A DNA stretch of 64,000 nt from Acanthopleura granulata (lineage: Eukaryota > Mollusca > Polyplacophora > Chitonida > Chitonidae). Positions 53,201-60,469 of this stretch are shown here, in pieces. The translations under genes were made by a program, and so were the position numbers. The notes under the pieces were generated by a model that saw nothing but the letters and a program-made list of their open reading frames with translations, was not told the origin of the DNA and searched no databases. Positions within the stretch are counted from its first letter, which is position 1. Every line of letters begins with the position of its first letter. The stretch spans positions 13,423,806 through 13,487,805 of the forward strand of contig JABBOT010000007.1 in NCBI GenBank assembly GCA_016165875.1, given 5' to 3'.

Positions 53201-54754
53201 ATATAATTTGACATAAGTGTAATCTCATTTTATGCCTGAACATATTTATTTCTTTAAAAACAATAGCTATAAAGTTGAGGACAGTCTATAAAAGTGGATA
53301 CCAAATGGCTGAGGTACAAAGGCATAGACCTAAATACTCGTTTGTTGGAAAATGATAAACGATGCACACTCCTTTTCTCAGGGATGGTGTGACAAAGAGT
53401 GGACTGTTCTGTGTGGCTTGGTCTGTGCTAGAGAGGCTGAAGGTTGACAAGAACGTCAATATCTTACAGACTGTCAAACAGATGAGGAGCAACAGGCCCG
53501 AGATTATTACTGATCTGGTAGGAAATGTGTTTGGTAGTTACAATTAATCACCGTGTATTCACTGTTGTTAACCATTCGGAATGTATGGGACGAAGATCTG
53601 GTTTGTGAGGGAAAGAAACAGACCCCGAGGAAACTACGCACGAAGCCAGGCTGCTGACAAATCTCCACACTTCAAGCCGCAGTCGCGACCCTGGCCCTAG
53701 ACTATAGGATATAACAGAAGTACAGATTTTGGGTTTAATGTCGTACTCAATATTTTTACATTCATATGACCACACCGAGTCGTTAGAGTGCATATGTCCG
53801 GAGTCTTCTTGTGGCAGGGCGATAGTGCTGCCGCCAATGGAGCCTCAGCATTGAACGTCAAGCGAGTTAGCAACAGGTGCCATTTATAAAGTCTTTGGAA
53901 TGACCCTATCCATTTGATCCCGGATCTCCCTACTCTCTTAGAAGTACTGTATACCATTTTTGTGACAAAAATGCACATCCACATAATTTTTGTGGACCAG
54001 CAGTACACAATTTGTGTAATTCTTGCAAAACATCCACAATGACGTGTGTTTACACGGGCTCATGTTGCTTAGTTGCCCAGCACGCTCGAGCGATTCAGTA
54101 GGTACATTTATACAGGTCGCATTGAGCTGTACCGTGACACTTCATCTCATATAGGCCATTTTATGACGACACCTTGGTGTATAAATAGGAACGTAGGACT
54201 GGGTGTTTCCGTGATTCTGTACACCAACCAGTATACAGTTACAGTGATGATGTGTGATCTGAAATAAGAGGCATACTTCTGCGTATTTTTGTGCTTCTGG
54301 TTTATACCACGGGCCTGTTAAGGAGCAGGGCGTATGCAAAACGTATGTAATATGTACACTCGTTTGTTATGAAACATGTGAAGGAAGCAAGCAACTTTCA
54401 GTCGAAGTTTTGTTTACTTATTTGCTGGAATGATGTTCAGTTTTTCACTTAGCTGAAGATGGTGAGGTGTCAGGGTTGAGGAAACCAGAAACTCCCACCG
54501 TAAACCACTGTCTGCTGATAGTTACCTGTCAAAAGTCTTGACTTAAAGCCGCAATCTAAACACGCGATTTCAGGAATCTCATAAATATTCACTAGATAAC
54601 TGTAGAATATAAACTATTGTGTTTGCGAATTTATTTCCTTCTAAATTATACGTTTAGTTGGTTATTATTTTTGTTTCAGAATCAGTATCGATTTCTCCAC
54701 CAGATAGTGATCAACTATTTGGACAGCTACCAAACCTACGCCAATTTCAGTTAA
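23232..54754 (+). CDS. RPTP locus B: fucolectin-EGF-TM-PTP-PTP receptor, 30 exons
   Basis: A complete receptor-type tyrosine phosphatase; the exons sum to 3639 nt, 1212 codons plus stop. Layout by residue: signal peptide 1-18; short Cys segment 18-34; fucolectin/F5-8C-type lectin domain 35-174; two 32-residue EGF-like modules 175-238; six longer EGF-like modules 239-538; transmembrane helix 553-575 followed by RRRR; juxtamembrane region with YENP; D1 about 663-917; D2 about 950-1205. D1 has KSRY, WPD (819-821) and [10 protein letters not shown] (Cys853, Arg859), so it should be active. D2 reads [10 protein letters not shown], with Lys1148 in place of the catalytic Arg and no WPD, so it should be inactive. 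All extracellular exons 2-12 are phase 1-1. F-lectin plus EGF ectodomains on RPTPs suggest cell-surface glycan or matrix sensing; that role is inference. Exon 10 has a weak donor. Confidence 0.9.
25270..25495 (+). repeat. Dispersed repeat R2, copy a
   Basis: Shares CTTCTCTTTGCATGAATCCG and the block around ACGAATGTCGGTTTTGACCC with 58460-58650. A shorter piece of it lies at about 3095-3180. Confidence 0.65.
25492..25955 (+). repeat. Dispersed repeat R1, copy a
   Basis: Aligns end to end with 49612-50055, for example GTACGAGACTCAACGGGGTC against GTACGAGACTCAGTAGGGTC, and shares CAACGTCAGCTGAGAGT. It directly follows R2 copy a, so the two may be parts of one element. Confidence 0.75.
26714..26764 (+). 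CDS. Locus B exon 2: short Cys-rich segment
   Basis: A 51-nt phase 1-1 exon encoding [17 protein letters not shown]. It has the CPNGWxGxxC pattern of the end of an EGF module and links the signal peptide to the lectin domain. Confidence 0.8.
27110..27505. repeat. 24-bp minisatellite, about 14 degenerate copies
   Basis: Units like GGTAACGGTCACACTTTACA with a 24-bp period in locus B intron 2. The units are contiguous with no spacers, so this is not a CRISPR array. Confidence 0.85.
28923..29138 (+). CDS. Locus B exon 3: fucolectin-type lectin domain, first half
   Basis: Starts [12 protein letters not shown], the (N)VALxxPTxQSS entry of fucolectin/F5-8C domains, and includes GNAVDGQTG (calcium-binding DG region) and CTHT. 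It ends YNRNGDC. H, R and D-x4-R elements of the F-lectin sugar site are present, but the H-to-R spacing is 26 residues and R-to-D has one extra residue against the HX24RXDX4R consensus. 216 nt, phase 1-1. Confidence 0.87.
29585..29788 (+). CDS. Locus B exon 4: fucolectin-type lectin domain, second half
   Basis: Encodes [16 protein letters not shown] through to [10 protein letters not shown]. The closing LCEVxxYG is the usual end of the fucolectin fold. NSS is a potential N-glycosylation site. Confidence 0.88.
29789..30847 (+). other. Locus B intron 4
   Basis: No exon seen. Around 30270-30470 there are loosely repeated AGATCGGGTGTCT-type segments that look like a decayed tandem repeat. Confidence 0.45.
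30848..30943 (+). CDS. Locus B exon 5: short EGF-like module
   Basis: A 96-nt phase 1-1 exon encoding [20 protein letters not shown], then [12 protein letters not shown]. It has the CxxGWYGxxC start of laminin/MEGF-type EGF modules. Exon 6 is its paralogue. Confidence 0.85.
31310..32320. other. Intronic stretch with antisense frames, not assigned
   Basis: Intron 5 of locus B. The minus-strand frame 32029-31673 (118 codons) begins with a hydrophobic half and has a non-repetitive second half. I recognise no domain and see no promoter, so I make no gene call. Confidence 0.3.
32466..32561 (+). CDS. Locus B exon 6: short EGF-like module
   Basis: A 96-nt phase 1-1 exon encoding [15 protein letters not shown] and a closing [12 protein letters not shown]. 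It has the same length and cysteine layout as exon 5, which indicates exon duplication. Confidence 0.86.
32562..34937 (+). other. Locus B intron 6
   Basis: About 2.4 kb with no exon seen. The segment 33385-33450 carries GTGACATTATACTGACACCG, which resembles the centre of the second SINE family seen at 53725-53935. Confidence 0.5.
34938..35087 (+). CDS. Locus B exon 7: EGF-like module
   Basis: A 150-nt phase 1-1 exon encoding [20 protein letters not shown], then a G-x-C...[11 protein letters not shown] close. It is the first of five long modules sharing a CG-x-C core. Confidence 0.9.
35527..35676 (+). CDS. Locus B exon 8: EGF-like module
   Basis: A 150-nt phase 1-1 exon, acceptor TTCATAG, donor GTAACT. 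It encodes [17 protein letters not shown] and [11 protein letters not shown]. Confidence 0.88.
35924..36083 (+). mobile_element. 5'-truncated SINE with target-site duplication
   Basis: Contains the core, AAGTGAAATATTCTTGAGTA and an (AAAT)n tail. It is flanked by the 10-bp direct repeat AAGGAACTAT at 35914-35923 and 36084-36093. It sits in intron 8 of locus B. Confidence 0.9.
36224..36376 (+). CDS. Locus B exon 9: EGF-like module
   Basis: A 153-nt phase 1-1 exon encoding [20 protein letters not shown] and [11 protein letters not shown]. Donor GTAAGT. Confidence 0.9.
37038..37190 (+). CDS. Locus B exon 10: EGF-like module with weak donor
   Basis: Encodes [19 protein letters not shown] and [13 protein letters not shown]. 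The exon is closely similar to exon 11, but the donor used there is replaced by GGATTA here. The only frame-preserving GT is GTACTG at 37191, which gives 153 nt in phase 1. Read-through instead meets a hydrophobic stretch and a stop at 37352-37354. Confidence 0.72.
37535..37636 (+). mobile_element. SINE fragment with internal deletion
   Basis: CGGTTTCCTCCCACCATA is joined directly to ATTCTTGAGTACGGCGTA, skipping the usual GGCCGCCGTCGTATAAGTGA segment, and is followed by an AATAAAT tail. Confidence 0.8.
38289..38447 (+). CDS. Locus B exon 11: EGF-like module
   Basis: A 159-nt phase 1-1 exon encoding [19 protein letters not shown] and [13 protein letters not shown], with a good GTGAGT donor. 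It is the close paralogue of exon 10. Confidence 0.9.
38869..39003 (+). CDS. Locus B exon 12: last EGF-like module
   Basis: A 135-nt phase 1-1 exon encoding [18 protein letters not shown] and [11 protein letters not shown]. It is of the more typical MEGF type and lies nearest the membrane. Confidence 0.9.
39004..40087 (+). other. Locus B intron 12
   Basis: No exon seen. A tRNA-like minus-strand segment at about 39100-39172 (GGGTTGAAGTCC B-box side) may be a truncated SINE head. Two GATATCTCGGTxA motifs occur, near 39644 and 39888. Confidence 0.4.
40088..40199 (+). CDS. Locus B exon 13: transmembrane helix
   Basis: Encodes a short Ser-rich stalk, then a helix of Gly, Val, Leu and Ile from about IAGGIVGG to VLVIVLY. 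It ends in phase 2, so Arg is completed in the next exon. Confidence 0.88.
40727..40833 (+). CDS. Locus B exon 14: stop-transfer and juxtamembrane
   Basis: Opens with RRRRSS (first Arg split across the intron) and continues with a polar, probably disordered segment, [20 protein letters not shown]. Phase 2 to 1. Confidence 0.82.
41114..41265 (+). CDS. Locus B exon 15: juxtamembrane with YENP
   Basis: Encodes an acidic segment, then [12 protein letters not shown] and [15 protein letters not shown] fits the pYxN consensus for a GRB2-type SH2 domain, so this may be a docking site (inference). It leads into D1 in phase 0. Confidence 0.85.
41640..41945 (+). repeat. Dispersed repeat R3, copy in locus B
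   Basis: Aligns with 2235-2540 of locus A intron 4, for example AACCAGAGCACCGACCACA against AACCAGAGCAGCGACGACA, with TCAATTTACCTCGGTTA and AACGTCACTGG also matching. The copy boundaries are approximate. Confidence 0.65.
42329..42416 (+). CDS. Locus B exon 16: D1 start, [10 protein letters not shown]
   Basis: An 88-nt exon encoding [19 protein letters not shown] and then [13 protein letters not shown] is the phosphotyrosine-recognition loop (KNRY in most PTPs). No equivalent exon is visible before 609 in locus A, so that one lies outside the window. Confidence 0.9.
42697..42773 (+). CDS. Locus B exon 17: D1, YDHSRV...DYINASYIN
   Basis: A 77-nt exon with YDHSRVVLK and [10 protein letters not shown], donor GTGAGT. 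Its last ~28 nt and donor seed the tandem array that follows. Confidence 0.92.
42748..43235. repeat. ~49-bp tandem array copying an exon end and splice donor
   Basis: About nine degenerate intronic copies of the exon 17 end (GATTATATAAACGCCTCGTA, then CATTAAT) plus the donor GTGAGTAGAACA. The period is 49 bp in the best copies. Most copies keep an intact GTGAGTAG donor word, and only the first follows a real acceptor. Confidence 0.88.
43245..43470 (+). mobile_element. SINE in locus B intron 17
   Basis: Degraded head and core, then a good GTGAAATATTCTTGAGCACG, GTAAAACACCAATAAAATGA and AAATAAATA end. It directly follows the 49-bp array. Confidence 0.78.
43789..43825 (+). CDS. Locus B exon 18: D1, KKFIASQ
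   Basis: A 37-nt exon encoding [12 protein letters not shown], donor GTCAGT, phase 1. Same size as the locus A counterpart at 871. Confidence 0.9.
43995..44245 (+). mobile_element. Possible second type of tRNA-derived SINE
   Basis: Has a B-box-like GAGTTTGAACCGAGCTC near 44050 after a tRNA-like lead, and ends GCAAAACACCAACAAAACAA. A similar B-box lead, CGGGTTCAAACCCAGCTC, occurs near 35325. The call is tentative. Confidence 0.35.
44296..44930 (-). mobile_element. MITE-like element with terminal inverted repeats, copy 2
   Basis: The left end has AAATGGTCGCCCAGAATTTG and the right end the reverse complement, ATTTGGGCGACCATTT. A TTTA at each edge could be the target duplication. Internally it matches the reverse complement of 4690-5490, for example CTAATACTCACGTCA against TGACATGAGTATTAG. 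Confidence 0.72.
45203..45300 (+). CDS. Locus B exon 19: D1, [19 protein letters not shown]
   Basis: A 98-nt exon with the FxxMLWEQ and VVMLT elements, acceptor GTGAAAG, donor GTACGT. Confidence 0.9.
45301..46821 (+). other. Locus B intron 19
   Basis: About 1.5 kb with no exon or repeat that I can name. Confidence 0.45.
46822..46947 (+). CDS. Locus B exon 20: D1, [11 protein letters not shown]
   Basis: A 126-nt exon, phase 0-0, with QYWP and the YTIRTLQL strand. Confidence 0.92.
47378..47526 (+). CDS. Locus B exon 21: D1 WPD loop and catalytic Cys
   Basis: Encodes [16 protein letters not shown] and ends VVHC plus AG of the next codon. It has the WPD acid and catalytic Cys853. Donor GTGTGT. 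Confidence 0.93.
47591..47712 (-). mobile_element. SINE fragment, minus strand
   Basis: On the minus strand it reads the GGATGGTCATGGGTTTCCAC core, then AAGTGAAGTATTCTTGACGA and a TAAATAAATC tail. It lies in locus B intron 21. Confidence 0.7.
48052..48187 (+). CDS. Locus B exon 22: D1 P-loop SAGIGRTG
   Basis: A 136-nt exon completing [10 protein letters not shown] with Arg859, then [20 protein letters not shown] and VNMVQTQ. Nearly the same as the locus A exon at 3318. Confidence 0.94.
48188..49108 (+). other. Locus B intron 22
   Basis: No exon or named repeat seen. Confidence 0.45.
49109..49258 (+). CDS. Locus B exon 23: end of D1, [14 protein letters not shown]
   Basis: A 150-nt exon with the Q-loop [10 protein letters not shown]. 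Unlike its locus A homologue, the exon end is not tandemly repeated. Confidence 0.93.
49612..50055 (+). repeat. Dispersed repeat R1, copy b
   Basis: Partner of 25492-25955, in the same orientation. It lies in intron 23 of locus B. No coding frame or terminal repeats are evident. Confidence 0.75.
50499..50598 (+). CDS. Locus B exon 24: D1-D2 linker
   Basis: A 100-nt exon, [20 protein letters not shown] then [10 protein letters not shown], phase 0 to 1. The same length as in locus A but diverged in sequence. Confidence 0.87.
50798..50871 (+). CDS. Locus B exon 25: D2, [19 protein letters not shown]
   Basis: A 74-nt exon. The acceptor is TTTCGTCAG at 50789-50797. The later CAG at 50802-50804 would put the exon out of frame, so the upstream site was chosen; it also gives the locus A length. 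Confidence 0.88.
50968..51102 (+). CDS. Locus B exon 26: D2, [18 protein letters not shown]
   Basis: A 135-nt exon with [20 protein letters not shown], donor GTTAGC. Confidence 0.92.
51103..51875 (+). other. Locus B intron 26, first part
   Basis: Nothing recognised before the SINE at 51876. Confidence 0.4.
51876..52115 (+). mobile_element. Full-length SINE in locus B intron 26
   Basis: Has the tRNA-like head (GCCTGCGTGGCCGAAGTGAT as A-box side, GTGAATTCAAGCC as B-box side), the core, the GCTGGCCGC block, ATGAAACATTC and GTAAAACACCAATAAATGAA. Confidence 0.82.
52234..52356 (+). CDS. Locus B exon 27: D2, NVGIYW
   Basis: A 123-nt exon, [16 protein letters not shown] onward, phase 0-0. The YWP of locus A is YWT here. 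Confidence 0.9.
52517..52568. repeat. 17-bp minisatellite, 3 copies
   Basis: Three copies of TGTCGAAGCACTGGCAT in locus B intron 27. Diverged CxAAGCACTG words continue to about 52800. Confidence 0.8.
52868..53016 (+). CDS. Locus B exon 28: D2 degenerate WPD region, ends at HC
   Basis: A 149-nt exon, [17 protein letters not shown] to MLVHC. WQKK stands in place of WPDHG, so there is no general acid. Confidence 0.92.
53382..53517 (+). CDS. Locus B exon 29: D2 dead P-loop, [11 protein letters not shown]
   Basis: Completes [10 protein letters not shown] with Lys at Cys+6. It ends RPEIITDL in phase 0, donor GTAGGA. Confidence 0.93.
53725..53935 (-). mobile_element. Second SINE family, partial copy in the last intron of locus B
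   Basis: Carries ATGTCGTACTCAATATTTTT, CATATGACCAC, TTCTTGTGGCAGGGCG, TGCCATTTATAAAGTCTTTG and a GATCCCGGATCTCCC B-box-like end on the minus strand. I recognise this order from invertebrate genomes by memory only. Confidence 0.55.
54680..54754 (+). CDS. Locus B exon 30 and stop
   Basis: Encodes [20 protein letters not shown], then ANFS and TAA. The end is aligned with that of locus A. I found no AATAAA in the first several hundred bases after the stop, so the transcript end is undetermined. Confidence 0.93.
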   Translation, partial: NQYRFLHQIVINYLDSYQTYANFS

Positions 54755-54984
54755 CCTCTTCCTAGGTTTTTTCTGGATCTGCACAGTGAAGCTTTGTTTA
54801 CAGTCTGACGACAGCTCTGTTGACTGAAGGGCTTTTCCATCAGAAGCACCTCGTCTCCTGTCCAGATTTTCCATAATGGAATCGCAGGGTCCTGGCTGAA
54901 TGGCGATGTTTTCTAGCCAAGTCTGACAACAGTTGTGCTAATATGTAGGACAGATCAACTGGGAAGCTTACGCTCGTTGTTTAG

Positions 54985-55270
54985 TTTCATAGAGAGAATT
55001 TTCGTTACATTATTTACCCTCGTTATCAACCATTTGCTATTTTTGTTTATCTTTTTGTTTTTCATTGTGTTGGAGGGGTAGCGCATATAGAATTCTCGTT
55101 ACCTCATTTACCCTCGTTATCAGATATATGCTATTTTTGTTTGTCTCTTTGCTGTTTCATTGTGTTGGAGGAGTAGCGCATATAGAATTCTCGTTACCTC
55201 ATTTACCCTCGTTATCAGCCATATGCTATTTTTGTTTGTCTCTTTGTTGTGTCATTGTGTTGGAGTGGTG
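54985..55270. repeat. 95-bp tandem repeat, 3 copies
   Basis: Three copies of a 95-bp unit with ATAGAATTCTCGTTACCTCA, TTTACCCTCGTTATCA and TTTCATTGTGTTGGAGG, just downstream of locus B. The first copy is the most diverged. The two similar short frames here are a by-product of the repeat. Confidence 0.93.
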
Positions 55271-56704
55271 GAGCATTTTAACGCTTCATCTTTAGGATTC
55301 ATTGCCCATCACTTCACGCTTCGATCGGTTTCCTCGTCATGTGATAGTTTAGTAAGTAAAATACTAAACCAGTGTTATTACCTTTCAGGATTCATCCAAA
55401 GCCTTCGAAACGGTTAATGAATATATTCTTTTTTAGAAAATGGAACCATTATGGATATTTTTGTTTATCACGAGCAGTTGGCTTGCGAACTGCCTTTCGT
55501 TCCGCATTCAAGCTGCACTTATGAAGGTGTTCAGTTATCGACTAGGTTGGTAGTGAAATGTCACATGGTTCTTTACTTGGATCTGTTCTATTCTTGATCC
55601 AGATATAAGTGCTATGGTGGCACCTTCCGACCTTCTGAAATGTATCTCATTAGAAGATGATACAAACCTAGTCACGTTTATAATAATGGAAATGAGAGCG
55701 TACCTATAATATCCACTGATTTATGTACGGTGTATGCTTGGCTCTCCGAAAATAAGCTATCGCAAAATTTAAGTAAAAACAAAGTTCATGTATTTACAGC
55801 CTGTTAAGTGTAGGTCGTTTTCATCCTGTGTAACTTTTAGCAATATAAATCAGCCTTCATGATTTTGAAATTTTAGGAATCATGTTTAATAGAAGTCTCA
55901 CTCGTACACCGTAGATAAACTGTACATGGATGGTATCTATCAAGCATATCGCGAATTCATTAATTGCTTATTTTCTATTATTTTCCCCTATATCATTTAT
56001 ATTAATACTATGTTAATGCCCTATGGGGTAGTGTATGTAAAGTGTACTGCCTGTTTGAAAGACTAGGGCCTCTTTATAGAATTGTTCTCTTCTTGTCATA
56101 TCAGCGTACTGTTCCCATTTTTATTTCATTACTTGACCTGACTGATATCAGTCATTTCTCCTACCCCACTTCTGTCTCATAAGTTCATACACCAAAGCGA
56201 CTTTCCTCTTTAGTAACTACGCTACTTGACTATTTACATGCACCCCCACTGTCAAACTGTGAAATAGATAAATAGCATTCTCTGCCACCACGATGGGAAT
56301 GGACTACGTTATTCAGTGAGAAGTATCCACTACCACTGTGATTGTGTAACGATATAAGTAGTGTCAATCTCACCCAAGTAAACTGACAAACTGATCTATG
56401 ATATGTTCTGGATATTCACTTCACTGCTTGTCCTAGAAAAGGTGTACAACGTTATTGTCCATTACTGTAATACTGTATATTAACATACCAATAATTACAT
56501 GGGATGGAGCCAGCCCATTTCCACTTAGCTTGGCCGTTAGTTTAGCCCATATTTCCACATCTGATCTTATGGTAAACAAGGAAGTAAACTCTTTTGTAGG
56601 GAACGTGGATTAACAGTCCGTCTGTTTAAAAATGATGTAAACCATTGTTGTAGTAGCTTTTTTCTGTTCACAATACCCATGCAATTGCCTTAGCAAAATG
56701 TTCA
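55271..56704. other. Intergenic, no recognised feature
   Basis: No exon, repeat or RNA recognised. Confidence 0.4.
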
Positions 56705-56714
56705 TTTAATACGC

Positions 56715-57195
56715 ATGTTTCAGAGAGATAGGTGTTCCAGGGATATACGTGTTGCCAAAACAAGTTCCTAGTGCATACATGTTCCAAGCATGTACCTTTT
56801 CCCAGAGTATACATGTTCCCAGCAAATACATGTACTTTTGCCATGAGTGTACATGTTCCCAGCATATACATGTACCTTTTCTCTGAGTATACATGTTCCC
56901 AGAATATGCATGTACCTTTTCCCAGAAAACACGTTCCCGGAATCTGCATGTTTCAAAAATAGACATGGTACAGAGGGTGCATATTTCCAGAATGTACAGA
57001 AATTAACTTTCCAGGGCATATACACGTTCCCGCAATATACTTGCTCAATAATATGCATATTTCCACATACGTATTTCGAGATTATACATGTTCTCAGAGC
57101 AATCTTTCATGTTTTCAGCCTATGCATGTCCCCGTTGCACACATGTTTCCAGAACACAGATGTTCGAAGAATGTGCATTCCGCCTGAGGATACAT
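56715..57195. repeat. Degenerate 21-24-bp minisatellite
   Basis: Many variants of CCCAGAATATGCATGTACCT and CCCAGAGTATACATGTT, some in higher-order units of about 44 bp. Open frames on both strands here come from the repeat period. Confidence 0.88.
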
Positions 57196-57740
57196 ATTTA
57201 TTCCTTTGGGGAAATCAGTGTTTGTGATCCCCTCAAAATGTTCAGTGCTTTACGAGCTGCAATATGGAATTCTGCGGTCTGCACAGCTTTGCATTTTGCT
57301 TATATTTGAAACCAATACAAAGTTCATGCATGCTTCCACACGATGTGCTGAAAAGAACTTCAAAGAAATACATCTTTGTACACTAAGTAGCCTATTACAT
57401 CCATGACAATTTGCAAACTGTAGAATAGTTTTATTGTTCTGAGTGTTATATTTCTTTAAAATGAAAATTTATTGATAATAAAACTGCTTTTGTCTATTTT
57501 AATGCCTGTTTTCCATAGTTTCTTAATTGTATCGCGGTCGATATGACACAATCAGCCTGTTTTGGCGACATCTGTTAAGATACATCTTGCTCGCGACAAA
57601 TTCATCCTCTCATTTGATAAAATCTCTTTATAAGTTAAAACTTCCGTATGTTTTTCCCCTCACCAATCATACGGGTAAAGTGTACAGTAAAGCACATCTC
57701 ACGGTTGATCCTTGTCAGAAAAGACGTAACAGGCAAGGCA
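57196..57740. other. Intergenic, no recognised feature
   Basis: No coding or repeat structure that I can name. Confidence 0.4.
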
Positions 57741-57747
57741 CGGAAAG

Positions 57748-58063
57748 TAAAACACGTCACAGATATAGATGATATGTTTGCAGCAAAACAAGTCACGATG
57801 ATGATACCTATGATGTAGAACGCGTCAAATGGGTGATGCCTGTGCAGTAAGAGAAGTCAAGTTGATGACTGTGCTGCACACAATTCACATGGATGACGTG
57901 TTTACAATGAAACACGTCGCATGAATGAGGCCTAGGCAGTAAAACACTGCACACGGATGATGCCTTTGTGTTAGAACACTTTATGTGGACGCCTTTGTGG
58001 TTGCACGTGTGGCACGGATGATGCCTGTGGCGTAAAACACTTCACACGGATGATGCCGAGTTT
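57748..58063. repeat. ~32-bp minisatellite, about 10 degenerate copies
   Basis: Units like AAAACACTTCACACGGATGA plus TGCCTGTG, with a period near 32 bp and much drift. Later copies are the best preserved. Confidence 0.85.
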
Positions 58064-58110
58064 TAGTCTCTACTCTGTAGTATCTTGTATTAAACTAGAC
58101 GTGGAACTTT

Positions 58111-58294
58111 CATGGCCGAGGGTTAGTTTGCTAAGACAGAACAATGGATTGTTAGCCTCTCGCCATCTATGCTAAGGTCTGACAACAACCTGCGGATGGT
58201 CATGGGGTTTTCCAGGACTTCACAATGCTGGCCACGTACATAAGTGAAATATTCTTGAGCACGGTGTAAAACGCCATTCATGGAATAAATAAAG
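58111..58294 (+). mobile_element. SINE with shortened core
   Basis: Head CATGGCCGAGGGTTAG, core CAACCTGCGGATGGTCATGG, then AAGTGAAATATTCTTGAGCA, GGTGTAAAACGCCATT and an AATAAATAAA tail. Confidence 0.8.
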
Positions 58295-58459
58295 TAGAAA
58301 GTAGAGAACGGATGTCGCCACTCCAGGAATATTTAATTGAGAAAACAAAATGGTCACATAATCTTGTCACACATTGTCCCCTGAAATGATTTCACGAGTA
58401 ACATATTTGACTAACAACATCATATAGACAAGAATGGTACACGGATGAATACTGATTTT

Positions 58460-58650
58460 ATTCATCCACCTGAACTCGCCTTTCCGTCATCATTAAAAAC
58501 TCCTGTCTGCTTCTCTTTGCATGAATCCGTCCTAATGTGTGCTCTGTTTTATGTCCTTTCTTTGTTCTTTGGTAGTTTGGAAGCTGGTCTTGCAATTATT
58601 AGCCCGGATCGCCCACACGAATGTCGATTAAGTTCCTGGATAAAGGTTTT
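58460..58650 (+). repeat. Dispersed repeat R2, copy b
   Basis: Matches 25270-25495 through CTTCTCTTTGCATGAATCCG, GCTGGTCTTGC(A)ATTATT and ACGAATGTCG. Confidence 0.65.
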
Positions 58651-59939
58651 AGATTTGGAAACATCATCATTCGATACTGCTTGACAAACTTTTTGTGTGT
58701 GTTCAGGGCAGAAAACTCACAATTTGTGTAAATAATCATCTCATGTTTCATTGACTTATTTATGTTTCGCTATATATGAACAAAATGCTGAACTTAATAT
58801 GTGAGTCATGAGTTGACATGAGTTGACATGAGTTGACATTGGCATTGTTGATAGCGTAAGACCCGATGACGGGCCTGTTCACTTTAGTGACCGGTGTTAT
58901 AAGGCATTTGTGATTCAGTGGCCTACATGGCCAAGTTCTCCCCGTTTTGAGACATACATCCATATACAGCATGTACATATATACAAATGCGTTGTTCATT
59001 CATAGCCTACAATCACTTCTTATACAAAAACGTTAAGCGCCATAGTCAAATGATCAAACGGGGTCGATAAGTGGCCCACCCATAAACGACGGGGGCTGTG
59101 AAAGTGGATACTTCCTGAGTACGGCATTATTTACACATCAAAATAGAAGGCACTACTGAAGTGGAAACCAACCGCACTCAAGTAGCAATTTGAACTAAAT
59201 CCCTCGATCAATACAGACATCGGATAAATACTCTGCATTTCTATCCTATCTCTTAATTGTGAAGAATCGTTAAAGGAATTCTTAGATGTGGATCTGGGTC
59301 AGGAACATTACCATCATTTCATGGTATGGTATTTACACCAATTCCGTCTCCGTACAAAGTTATAAAATTAGAGGAGAAAGACAAAAAGACCGACAGAGAG
59401 AAAGACAGGCAGACAAACTGACAGATAAAATAAATACCGCAGAAAATATAATCTCCCGTGGAGCAGGCACTAAATAAAAAACCGATCGCCGTGTTATGTT
59501 GTCATTTTAGCATAAGATGTGGATGCTGGTCAGTTCAAATAATCGCCGGGTTTGGTATATGTCATGGTGCATGTGAGCAATATAGGCCTTCATATTTAAT
59601 GCAAAATTCTATCAAACTTTTTTCCAAACTATTGACAAGTTATATCAACATTATATTGTTTCCCCTTGAGCCGTTGATGTGGCTATTACCAAACCACTGT
59701 TCTTATTAAAGCAACTGCACTGTGAAATCACAAAGATCCAACGCGTTTAAACGGTGATTAAACTTCAAATAAGCCTGTTTAATAATATATATATATACAC
59801 ATATATTTGCGTATTGAACATAAATGCCTAAAACATGTATATAGGTCTATATGATAATGATATAATCTCCAAGTGTTTGTTATCTGATGAATAAAAGTGT
59901 TTTTTAATTAGACATCGAAATTTGCAGTGCAATTTCCCT
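58651..59939. other. Intergenic before locus C
   Basis: No exon recognised. A small 10-bp direct repeat (ATGAGTTGAC, three copies) lies at 58809-58838, and a purine-rich GAAAGACA-type run at 59370-59410. Confidence 0.45.
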
Positions 59940-59959
59940 TGGCGATCACGCTGGGTGGG

Positions 59960-60469
59960 TTTTGGTTTACAGGGAAGTTTACCGAATGGCGCCGGCATCC
60001 TCTGGTGGTATTATCTCCACCCACAAAGCTAACAATCGAGGTGTTTGTGATGACGGCTAGCGCACTTTGTTAAATATTAGGTGATTAAGTACAGGACTTG
60101 GCCTGCATTTTAGATTTCTATCATACGGTGTTAATCTGGCGTCTCCTTTGACGTCATTATTCGGGAAATTCCATTTGACTATTGGCGCAGCACTCACCGC
60201 TCCCAACAGGATTCAGGAGTAGATTATTACGGCTTCCTTTCCGTGTCTGAGAGTCCACATTCAGACATTAAATGTAAGCTGATTCCATTTTCATTCACAT
60301 GTACACAAAAGACGGGCGGTGCAGCGTGTCTATATGTGTTGACATAACGGGTTCTCATCAGGTATATACCAACAGCCCATCTACAAGCTTGTTCGTGTGT
60401 GACATGTTTACAGCTACACGTACGACCTGGTCCTCAGTATAACGTCTGACACGGAAGCGTTCTCAAAAA
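59960..60469 (+). promoter_or_regulatory. Decayed promoter and leader of locus C
   Basis: Diverged copy of 22640-23231 in the same order. The aligned TATA position reads TACACAAAA (60302-60310). The match continues to the ATG, so the whole 5' region was duplicated. Confidence 0.6.

Noticed and set aside
55065..55417. Two similar hydrophobic frames that look like small membrane proteins
   Set aside because: They are the same 95-bp repeat read in two frames, with no ribosome-start context or splice support.
56668..57227. Several overlapping 76-126-codon frames on both strands
   Set aside because: All derive from the 21-24-bp tandem array. They are Cys/Met/Thr-rich repeats without other signs of coding.
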